A stretch of DNA of 64,000 nucleotides from Trichaptum fuscoviolaceum (lineage: Eukaryota; Basidiomycota; Agaricomycetes; Hymenochaetales; Trichaptaceae). Where the stretch lies: contig CAJSYZ010000003.1 of the NCBI GenBank assembly GCA_910574455.1, positions 620,001 to 684,000 of the forward strand, written 5' to 3'. A model generated the notes under the pieces. It did no database searches, was not told the DNA's origin, and saw only the letters and a program-made list of their open reading frames with translations. Numbering within the stretch: position 1 is the first letter of the stretch; each line of letters starts with the position of its first letter. Of the stretch, positions 48,201 through 56,717 are shown piece by piece. A program made the translations under genes and the position numbers.

Positions 48201-49571
48201 AGGTCTGCGCCATACATCATTAGAGATCATGCTACGCTTGGAAGCTTCCTTACCGCGAATTGTGTCATCTCCGTTCTTGAGTGAAGGAATTAAACCTTTG
48301 CATTTTCCATAGACACTCTGAACTCACGCTGGCGATCCTTCTCCATTCCCAGAGCTTATCAGGATAAAGTGCATCTTTTTCATGCGGTATCCAAGTGACT
48401 CCATTAATCGAAGTCAAAAGCCTATAGAAAGACTCTCTGACTTCGTTCATTGCGTTCGGTCTCCCTAAGACTTCATTATTCATACAAAAGCTAACTCGAG
48501 ACATTGAGACTACATACCACTGGGAGTCACGTCGAAGGCCCTCTCCAGATATTGTACAGGTTTACGCAAATCTTTCCGTAGTTTTTCTGCGTCTTTAATT
48601 ACATATTTTTCGCCTCCAACAATGTTCAAGTGCGCAATAAAGCATCCCAACTATTATTTGTCGGTCAGAGTATATTTGCTCTACGAGGGTCCCGTACGTA
48701 CCTCCACCTGCATCTTCTTACACTCGCTTGAATGGAAGACAGTATTAGACCCAAATCGAACAAATATATAGTAAGATATATACCTTTTGTGTTTCGCGCA
48801 TCTGACTTTGTATCTTGAAATCGTTTCGATGTCTGGCCAATTGTCTACGTACAGATTTGAGTCATCGCAATGGACATCATCGAAGGCATATTATTACTCA
48901 CTCTTGTTGTTAACCCTTGAGTTTCCCGTATCGGTGTTGAGAGGCTCCTGAGTAATAGGGACTGCTCGCGGTGGCGATTCTTCGTCTACGAATTCATTTG
49001 AGCCAACTTTGTTTCTATCATGAAGGATACAGCATTGCTCACTCTGATTCACAGTATCTGGGCCTGCCGTATCATTATTTAGAAGCTCCTGATCAGAAGC
49101 GTCTGCTACTGCAGGTAAGTCATGGCTTTGTCGTGGAGTTTCACGAAGTCCTTGGGCTGAAATCGTGTGAGAAATGACGTACGCATGCGATGTTGGAAAG
49201 TTACATTGTCACTCACTCTCCTCTTGATCCACCTTCTGACGCATGAGGTCTCGCATCTCCTTCACGACAGTGAGGATATCGCTCAACGTGTCATTCGGTA
49301 CTTGCGTCGAATCGACGCCTGGACACTATCAATATCTCAACAACATAGATTGCTGATAATCGCAAACCTATTCCTGAATCTGTAAAACTGCGTCAGCTCT
49401 AAGTCTGCAGCTTGAGGTAAGAAGAAACGAACCAGACATATCGTTCACAGTGAGCAGAAGGATGTAGAGGTAAGAGGAAAGAGAGTAGTCGCAGACGAAA
49501 GGACTGGAGCCCTTTATAGAACTTACGGGCACCGAGACGTTGCCTGCCCCATCAAAAGTAAAATTTGGCAC
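45280..49571 (-). CDS. Array gene 5: four-helix membrane protein
   Basis: The 3' exons are 45280-45808 (type II tail), 45858-46247, 46302-46561 and about 46611-46735; then the membrane-core exon (about 46790-47035), an upstream exon near 47095-47270 and helical modules near 47690. The stretch 46130-46420 matches copy 2 (17413-17700) almost perfectly, while the tail exon matches copy 3. The central modules are of the copy 2/4 type but clearly more diverged. The N-terminal hydrophobic exon (49368-49571) differs from the others (GAGNVSVPVSSIK). No stop was noticed in the 3' exons. The first exon was not located; the sequence to about 50290 has only weak frames. Confidence 0.65.
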
Positions 49572-50331
49572 GAGGAAGAGAAGGACGGTTACAGTCGAAC
49601 GCCGGTACAGGTGAATCTAGATCTTAATTTACTGACTGTGATTCCCGGACATGAAATCTTGCTGTATTTGAGATGTATCATAGCTGGTAGGGTCAGATTA
49701 ATACCCACCTAAACATTGGTTTGACGTTCCACCAACCCAAAGAAAGTATGTCCCTTTCCAGCGACTATGAAACACAGTGTCGAGACGGCAAGCTTGAAGC
49801 TAGATGGAGATGTATCCTAAGAATGCGGTTTCCATGCGTTTGGAGTCACAAACAAGAATGACATACAAGTATCCTAATAAGGAAGCATGAAGAGTGTGAA
49901 CCATCTCTACAGAGTGGTGACGTACTTTCTACTCTGCGGGAAGTGACAGCCACATTAAAAAGCCGCCAGCCCGTCACCTTATTGAGATTGAGCGTGCAGG
50001 ACCACGAAAGAATAGGAAGGGAGGCAAGGAGTCGTAACTGCTAAGACCGGGTATTGTGCGATAAGTCGTGGCAATGACGAGATAGGCAGAGATTGAACCC
50101 AACAACGGGAGGCGTGGAGACATCTCGAAAGTTACATTGTTGCAATAATCACTGGTAAGGTCACTCGATCTTCTGTGGGTGGCAACAAAAAGGTGCTGTA
50201 CTTGCTCAACAAGTGAAGATGTGCTTAGCGTCATAAGCGTCCGGTGACTATACAAGAGTCTGGAAGAGATTGATTGTTGAAAGATACTCATACTTCTATC
50301 CTTGATGATGAGTGCATAAAGAGGAGAGCGT
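49572..50331. other. Upstream region of array gene 5
   Basis: This is homologous to the upstream regions of the other units (for example 40060-40480) but more diverged. Only short frames occur (a 105-codon minus-strand stretch ends at 49974). No defined gene or promoter element was recognised. Confidence 0.3.
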
Positions 50332-50355
50332 CAACTGCATTTGTCTCGGAACGGT

Positions 50356-51324
50356 CAAAGGAGAGGGTGGGTGGGTTGCGAAATCTTCGCTGTCTTCGTC
50401 GTGCGTTGCCGCTGTCTTGAGGCTCGAAGTCATCCTTGTTGTTGTGGTCGATGATGAAGAGACACGACGCGACTTGACGCGTGACGTTCGCGTGCTCCCG
50501 CTTGTCACGAGTCGTGGTACATCTTCGAAGTCCTGCCAACTCGATCTTGCGCTCCCGCACGCTGCCGTCTGTTGTTGGCTATCTAGAAAGAAAAGCTTCC
50601 TCGAAGGATGCTGAAGTGAAAAATTGGGCTGGCAGGTTCTTTGTGGGAGAAGCCGCCCTCGAGCTCGCTGAAAAGGTCCTTGCTCAAGAGCGACTTAGGT
50701 TTCTGAGGGGCCGACGAGTCAAGCCCAAAACCGAAGGGAGGCGCAGCCTCTGGCGAGGAGGAGCCTCGGCAAACCCACAAGGAAGGCTACGCCGACCGAG
50801 GTCTCCATAGATAGTGCCACCCATGTAAATAGACATTGAAGTTAATGCTCACCTTCTGCTCTACTCCAGATGTCGGCAACAACCAATGTTTTTGATATAG
50901 CAGGTGGCATCTGCTGCTTTTAAAGCGGGTGGCATCCTCTGCTTTGAAAGCGGGTAGCGTCCGCTGGACAGCCAGGCTGCATAGCGGGAACATCCATTAT
51001 ATAACAATGATTCGGGTGGCACGAATAAGGCCTTGTCCGAGCAAGCTTTGTTATAGCAGGTAGCGTCTGCTGCTTGATGGCGGATGGTATGCCGCGAAGA
51101 AGAAAATATGGTCAGGCCCGGAGGGCGAGACACACCTGGCCACAAGAGCGCTGAGCTCAAGTGTTGCGAAATCTTCGCTGTCTTCGTCGTGCGTTGCCGC
51201 TGTCTTGAGGCTCGAAGTCGTCCTTGTTGTTGTGGTCGATGATGAAGAGACACGACGCGACTTGACGCGTGACGTTCGCGTGCTCCCGCTTGTCACGAAT
51301 CGTGGTACTTCTTCGAAGTCCTGC
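50356..51324. mobile_element. 0.97-kb insertion with terminal direct repeats, type uncertain
   Basis: The array sequence CAACTGCATTTGTCTCGGAA (24 bp in full) occurs on both sides, at 50332-50355 and 51325-51348. Other units read straight through this site, so the intervening DNA is inserted. A 167-bp direct repeat (GTTGCGAAATC...CTGCCAACT) is found at 50375-50541 and 51163-51329. Between the repeats are a short frame (AALELAEKVLAQERLRF, then Arg-rich) and three or four GCGGGTGGCATCTGCTGCTT-like units (50900-50970, 51056). It could be a small terminal-repeat retroelement or a retro-inserted fragment. Confidence 0.55.
50375..50541 (+). repeat. 167-bp direct repeat, left copy
   Basis: This is nearly identical to 51163-51329, with a few substitutions over 167 bp. 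It begins GTTGCGAAATCTTCGCTG and ends CCTGCCAACT. Confidence 0.85.
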
Positions 51325-51329
51325 CAACT
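51163..51329 (+). repeat. 167-bp direct repeat, right copy
   Basis: This is the partner of 50375-50541. Its last bases overlap the start of the 24-bp repeated array target at 51325. Confidence 0.85.
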
Positions 51330-51599
51330 GCATTTGTCTCGGAACGGTGATGAGCGACGGAGGAAGAAAAGCTTGGCCGGGGGTCTCCGTGTCCGGCAAT
51401 CGGCAAATTGTAAATGACCGGTGTCTCACAAGTCACCGAGCTATCATGTGATGTTGCTCCTAGAAGCCGATTGGACAGCGATGATGGTTGGAACGAGCAC
51501 CAATGCAGAATTCCAAGTTTTATTCATCTTGCAAATGTACACATTTCTCTGGCATCCCTAACATCTCGTCCCAACAACCTCCCCCGTTTACAATGACTA

Positions 51600-51880
51600 C
51601 CTGTTTCAACCAATGTGCGTCACTCACGTTTGCTAGTGCTTCGACTCTCTTTCACCCTGCGATGCAAATAAAAACACTCTTGCATCTTCGCGTCAATTGC
51701 ACACCGTAAGGGAGAAAGGTGTCGAAAGAGCACCATGGGAAAGTTAATGTTGGGCGGCATGATAGGTGAGATGAGGGTGCGCACCGTTATTGAGGAGAGT
51801 TGTGATTAGCTGAGGTGCGTGTACTGTTTTTTTGTGTCCTATCACCATAGACTTACAACTCACTTCTTAGTCGTCCGGCC
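51600..51880 (+). pseudogene. Module B, copy 6, 5' fragment only
   Basis: The segment matches the start of module B (TTTCACCCTGCGATGCAAA-like sequence near 51650, then a TGTGTCCTATCACCATAGAC stretch). The similarity stops near 51880, where the DIRS-like element begins. It marks the right edge of the array. Confidence 0.6.
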
Positions 51881-52006
51881 ACTCGTGGCAGGGTATATGC
51901 TATGGCACACGTATGTCTCGCATCTTCCATGCTTGTATATGTACATAAGTCTATACAGGGCTCTAATCAATAGATGTAAACCATTCGCCTTGCGACCTAG
52001 TTTGAC

Positions 52007-53257
52007 TCAAATGGGAACGACCACCGCGCCGTCTTTCGGCGGCGCTGTCGAAGGTGAGTCGACGTCCGGGGTGGCTAACCCAGATGGCGAAAGGCCACAG
52101 CCAGGTCTCGGATGTGGCTCACCCAGCCGGCCTGAGGCCCTTTGAGTCGATACCCGAGTAGTCTTCTTGGGTATTACGGTCTCCAGGTTACGCCAATAGC
52201 GAAGAAAAGAGTCGGAAGACCATCGACCTGACTTCTTTATGACGTCGGGATCGACACCGCATAGCAATAAATGGGAAGTACCCCCAATGCGAAAGGAGTG
52301 GCCGGTAGTTTGAGTAAGGCCGCAAGAAGCCCAAATGTCGTTGCAGTGTTTGAGGAATTGACTCTTGACGAGGACGGAAGTACCGTGGTCATCTCGGAAA
52401 GAAAACAGGAGGGAGGTAGGCGCAACGGAGTTCCTCCTGAGGTGTTGTCGAAGAGAGCTGACGGGATTGACAGGTTCGTCTTGAACAGAGAGGAAGATTT
52501 GTTCTCCTTCCCACTTCTTAACTTTGGTGCAAGGTAGTGAAACGACCAAGGAACCAAGGTCTCCGAGCGAGATGGAATTGGGGCAGGGAAAGGGGGGCAA
52601 ATCATGATCATATTGATCAGTGGACGGTAGAAGCTCGCCGAGTCGCGCTAGGCCCCAGAAAGCGGTAGTAGCGCATGCGAGGACGCAACAGTCGAACGGA
52701 TCTTCAACCTTGAGGGATGAGCATAGAGCCTGTCTCATTTCCAAGGACACAGGGGGACGAGGGGGCAATTTGTTTGTGAGGGGACGCGAGGCCTTAGATA
52801 TAAGATTGAGGCGGTCCGAACGCGAGAAAGCGAAGCCGTTCGAGATATGCCAAGCACGAATTCCAGACAGATAGTTTCGAATCGTGCTGGAGGAGAGGGA
52901 GGCCTTCTGAGATGCAATGAAAGCAGTAATTAGATAGTCCGAAGCGGGGAAAATTTGGGCGGGGGGAATTTCGTGTGATGTGCAGAAAGCGAGAAACGTG
53001 CGTATGGCGGAGGCGTAGTTCTTAATAGTGCCATCAGACCAGGCATTCCTAAGCGCGGTCTCGATGGATTCGTGGAAGCAAGCGGGCCAGACGTCGGATT
53101 GCTCGATGGGCATCGGAGGAGGTGGGAGGAGGGGCTTAGTGTATGGCATTGGTTGTAGTCGGACTTTGCGAGACGAACGCATGTGTTCGCGGAGAGTAGA
53201 GCACGCGACAGCTGTAAGCCTGTCCTGGAGAGACATGATGGCGGGGATGAAGAGCAA
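52007..53257 (-). CDS. Tyrosine recombinase of DIRS-like element
   Basis: The frame is intact, 416 codons. The N-terminal SAM-like core-binding part is near residues 60-160 (GTIKNYASAIRTFLAFC; TIRNYLSGIRAW). The catalytic part shows the first Arg (LARLGELLP), the His-x-x-Arg box (TGHSFRIGG) and SGRWSS followed by FLRYWR with the candidate nucleophilic Tyr. These residues catalyse cDNA circle integration in DIRS elements, which lack a D-D-E integrase. The start may be the internal ATG near residue 8 (MSLQDR). No disruption is seen, unlike the neighbouring RT. Confidence 0.85.
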   Translation of the reverse strand: MLFIPAIMSLQDRLTAVACSTLREHMRSSRKVRLQPMPYTKPLLPPPPMPIEQSDVWPACFHESIETALRNAWSDGTIKNYASAIRTFLAFCTSHEIPPAQIFPASDYLITAFIASQKASLSSSTIRNYLSGIRAWHISNGFAFSRSDRLNLISKASRPLTNKLPPRPPVSLEMRQALCSSLKVEDPFDCCVLACATTAFWGLARLGELLPSTDQYDHDLPPFPCPNSISLGDLGSLVVSLPCTKVKKWEGEQIFLSVQDEPVNPVSSLRQHLRRNSVAPTSLLFSFRDDHGTSVLVKSQFLKHCNDIWASCGLTQTTGHSFRIGGTSHLLLCGVDPDVIKKSGRWSSDSFLRYWRNLETVIPKKTTRVSTQRASGRLGEPHPRPGCGLSPSGLATPDVDSPSTAPPKDGAVVVPI

Positions 53258-53318
53258 ACCAAGAGGAGAAGGAAGACGCTGAGTTATGAGATGGCTGGCT
53301 GAAACATTGTATTGCAGA

Positions 53319-54439
53319 CTAACTACGTGACAGGTATGGAACGAGGTCTGGGGCCAACTTTAAATTCGTGCGCAAGCGGCTGGCAAGGGAAGGTAAAATG
53401 CCACGCGATATGGGATCGGCAGGATTAAGTTCGCTGCGAATGTATTCGGTGGAAATGAAGGATTCATGGTTAAGCAGAGTAGCTGATAAGCGAGAAAGAG
53501 AAGAATTTTGCGAAGCTCCTCGTGAGTAAGAGGAATCGATCGCTCCAATGACACCCTGATTGTCCGAATGAATTAAAAAGTGAGATTTGCGAGGGTGAAC
53601 GGAACATAAAAGGGAGACGGCGAGTTCAACAGCGACCATCTCTGCCCATCCGATTGAGCGAGTGGAAGAGAAAGAATTCGGAAGGAAATGCCAAGCGGCC
53701 CATTTGTTATTGATAAGAATGCCAATCCCCCATTAAGTAGAAGCATTGACATAAATTTTTAAAGGCAAAACAGGGGGCGGAGTGACAACTGAACAGCCGA
53801 CGAAGGACTGAGACAGTGTGTCAGACCACCAGCGAATGTCATCCTGTAATGAAGGCGGAACAGCAAATGATAAGAAAGGGGAGGAATTGGGGGGAAAGCG
53901 AGCTACGAAGGTTCGAAGATGAAATAACTTAGTCTTCGCAGAACGAAGAACTAAGCAACAATGATTAAGAGAACCTAACAAAGCTTGTGAGGAACGAAGA
54001 TTCTGCTTCGAGTTGGAAAGGAAGGGGATACATCTATTGGAAAATTTTAATTTCTTGGAGTCTGGAATTTGGACCGTCCGAGCGGGAATATCCCATAGGA
54101 ATCCTAAGTAAGTGAAGCAAGGGGAGAAATCATGAAATTTGGGGAGGGACCAAGGAATTCCAAGTCTGGAAGCACAGTCGAAGATAAGGGATGAGGAATA
54201 AGAATAAGAATAGGATTTGGAGGAATTGAGTGGATAACGAAAGAAAATAATGTTGTCGACCCATTTGAGCACTTGTTGCGCGCCGTAGGCCTTGATGATC
54301 GCGACGAAGGCGTCCGCGACGCGACCAAAGAGACCAGCGGAGCTTGCAGAGCCGAAGGCGACACAGTGGTCGATGTACACCATGCCATTCCAAGAGACGC
54401 AGAAATGCGGTTGTTCCGCTGGAAGGACGGGAATGTTCC
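53319..54439 (-). pseudogene. Reverse transcriptase and RNase H of DIRS-like element
   Basis: RT motifs are HCVAFGSASSAGLFG and the active-site block LKWVDNIIFF. The second catalytic Asp is replaced by Asn (VDN instead of VDD). RNase H follows in the same frame (VNAST, then GWAEMVAVELA and HSDNQG), separated by a TAA stop at 53733-53735. The first RNase H Asp is also Asn. The two Asn changes fit G-to-A at CpG sites. The first few residues before NIPVLP come from the gypsy LTR, because that element interrupts the gene at 54439. Confidence 0.8.
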
Positions 54440-55018
54440 TGTTACGCATCAAGCTGCTTACCCTTGTTTACACATTGTTTGTGTTCCCCCTCATCTTTTT
54501 CTCTCACCCTTCCACCTGCATGTGCGTACACACATTGCATCATTCTTGCATCATTGACTCCACATTCCGAAGGCTCCACTTACTCCACTTACTTCCGAAG
54601 AGTACCAGCACCTTCCACTCCGATGATATGTCATTCTACTCCACTTTACTCCACTTTACTCCACTTGCTCCATTCTACTCCACCTATGCTCCGACTCTGA
54701 TATCATCCCCCCATTAATTAGAGCCACTATGACGGACTCACTCCACTTCTGACCCGAGATGATGTCATTTGTTCTCTTGCTCCACTCTATTGTTCTCTGT
54801 AGTATATAAGGCCATGTACATAGCGCCCCAGGATGACACTTAAGTCAATCCTCCTATAGTCTTTTACAATCACGTACCAAAGACTCTGTTCACCCACGAC
54901 TTCCGGTATAGAGACCCTCACAAAGCGGACCCTCTATACTGTACTTGCTACTTCACCCAACAACGCTTTGGTCACTTATCATTTCCGTGATAAGTCCATC
55001 GAAGCCGTGAACGTAACA
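54440..55018 (+). mobile_element. 5' LTR of Ty3/gypsy chromovirus
   Basis: The 579-bp LTR begins TGTTACG and ends CGTAACA, giving 7-bp perfect inverted ends. It lies directly in front of the gypsy coding region and interrupts the DIRS RT frame. GTTCC at 54435-54439 is the candidate target copy; its partner is outside the window. Repeated TTTACTCCAC units occur at 54640-54665, and a TATA box lies at 54803. Confidence 0.8.
54803..54810 (+). promoter_or_regulatory. TATA box in the gypsy LTR
   Basis: TATATAAG lies 363 bp into the LTR, consistent with the start of the retroelement transcript in the second half of the LTR. Confidence 0.6.
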
Positions 55019-55689
55019 ATTAGGATTGACTTCTTTCTCATCTGAGATCGATCTCAACTCCGAAACACCCCCCCTCTACGCTCTACCACATTCTACAGCA
55101 GAATAAATCGGTACACCCTACGCATTCCAATCCGGAATACTGACGGTTAAGTATAACAACTGGCCCTTGTCTACTAACTATCAACTAGGAACGAAAGGAA
55201 TACGAACGACAGTGCGATCGAATACACCAAGCATACAGTACTATACTTGGAAGGAAGCGACAGACAAGTAATCACAGAAATTAAGCAGGTTCACGACAGA
55301 ATTTACGGTCCTTGTTACGCGTTTGGTTGGTGATAGCGTGAAGCAGAGGATCGCGACCCATTCAAGCAGCTTAGCCACGTCCAACGTAACTTGAAGAGAA
55401 GAAGGAAGCAGGGGAAAGGTCTCATCCACCACAGAAACTGCCACAGCCGGAAGACAAGCATACCCTCACTCGTTGACGACAGCAATACACGGTGAACATC
55501 GAAACAGATTATCCAGCGAACCTAGGAAGACAGAAAGGACAAGGTATCCGAAGACGTTAATATCACTCACGCATACTCTTGTAGCTCAAAGGGTTGATAA
55601 CCCGAGGAAGTGCCCAACCTGAGGATTACTATACTACTCGCCGATCGCACGGAACTACCGTTGGCAGGCATATTAAGGATCAACATCCT
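55019..55689 (+). other. Gypsy leader region
   Basis: This untranslated leader follows the LTR. The bases immediately after CGTAACA (ATTAGGATTGACTT) occupy the primer-binding-site position, but I could not match them to a specific tRNA. No convincing coding frame lies before about 55690. Confidence 0.5.
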
Positions 55690-56717
55690 TAACCCCGTCT
55701 CCATCTACGACTTACAACCCACTTCATACTGATCCGACACACCCCCTCATAACCCCTCCGAACTTGACGAAAGCAGGACAGACCCACAGGACTATTCCGA
55801 GTACGAACATCAAACACAAGAAGATAACGAAAGCCTCTACAATCAACTTGTACCCCCTCGATTAGAACCATCTGTTACTCAGGAAACCTACGCATACTCC
55901 ACCGAGGAAGGAACAGATTTCGAAAACCCAACCCACCATTGGAACGAAGTATCTGAACACAACAGATTACTACCTCCAGTGACTCCGAATCACTCCAACC
56001 CTCCAATCACTACACCCCCAGGCGTAGAACGAGCCCTACGTCCCTTCCCTCAACTTCGAACATCTGAACGAACTCCCACACCCGCTCCAGGACCTTCCAG
56101 AACTTTAGGAAACCTCAGACAAACTTTCCAAAGGACAGGAAGACGACTTAGGTTTACCCTACAACAACCAATAAATCAATCTGGCGAATCCAGCTCCCGC
56201 CCCCAACTTCGACCAACTAATTGAAGACAACTATCAGCACCTTGTCAACAGTGCATTAGTTCATCCGATTCAACAGAACTCCAAATACGACCTACAATAC
56301 CTACAACTCCGTCTACACTCCATACGACACAACCCCACTAATTGGACCTACCGACACGGCATCTTTTGGTTCGAAGGAAAGCCATACATCCCCGATTGTT
56401 ACCTTCGCAAAGGCCTCATTGGAATCTGCCACACCAGAGTTGACAATTCCATTGACCATTTCTCCGAAAGAGAAACCCTCTTGAACCTCACATCAATTGT
56501 TTATTGGCCCGGACAACCCCAGGACGTTGCAACCGAAATACGGAAGTGTATTTGTCACCTACTACACTCTGAACCACCCACCCGAGTTGCCAGCCCACCT
56601 CTCGAAGCATTCATCCGATCCATCACTCCACCTCCTGTTGAACCTGAAGAAGGAAGCCGAACCGTTACTCCGACTTCCCCAGCAAACGAAGACACCAACT
56701 GAATTAAATTTCAGTAA
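55690..56717 (+). pseudogene. Extra ORF upstream of gag with an HHCC-like motif
   Basis: Two coding-like frames follow each other. The first (about 55690-56224) is Pro/Thr/Glu-rich. The second (about 56190-56702) contains GIFWFEGKPYIPD, then a pattern His-x8-His-x27-Cys-x-Cys with VYWPGQPQDVATEI between. This resembles the zinc-binding head of gypsy integrases (YYWPGM...DV...C-x2-C). A register change near 56190-56220 separates them. The second is in the gag frame and is split from it only by TGA 56700-56702 and TAA 56715-56717. Both stops could derive from CGA and CAA by C-to-T change. The intact element probably had one long N-terminal polyprotein. Confidence 0.5.

Larger units (their letters stand above)
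6132..51880. repeat. Tandem segmental array, five complete gene units plus partial edges
   Basis: The same block recurs with last-exon starts at 8677, 16555, 25766, 35405 and 45280 (spacings 7878, 9211, 9639 and 9875 bp). Each block holds a minus-strand gene of about 4.5-5 kb, then module A where present, then module B. The first spacing is short because module A is absent between units 1 and 2. The last is long partly because of an 804-bp transposon. The left edge is cut by the Copia insertion at 6131 and the right edge by the DIRS-like element near 51880, so more units may exist to the left. Confidence 0.9.
51881..54439 (-). mobile_element. DIRS-like tyrosine-recombinase retroelement, 5'-truncated
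   Basis: On the minus strand an RT/RNase H frame (54439-53319) is followed by a tyrosine recombinase (53257-52007). This is the gene order known for DIRS-type elements. The 5' part is cut at 54439 by the gypsy LTR. The 3' boundary is set by loss of array similarity near 51880; no terminal repeat could be identified. Confidence 0.75.

Noticed and set aside
50375..51329. LTR pair of a small retrotransposon
   Set aside because: The repeats lack TG...CA ends and a 5-bp target duplication, and no primer-binding site was recognised, so a plain LTR element is not supported.
52271..52537. Plus-strand frames opposite the tyrosine recombinase
   Set aside because: These are antisense shadows of a clearly recognisable recombinase.
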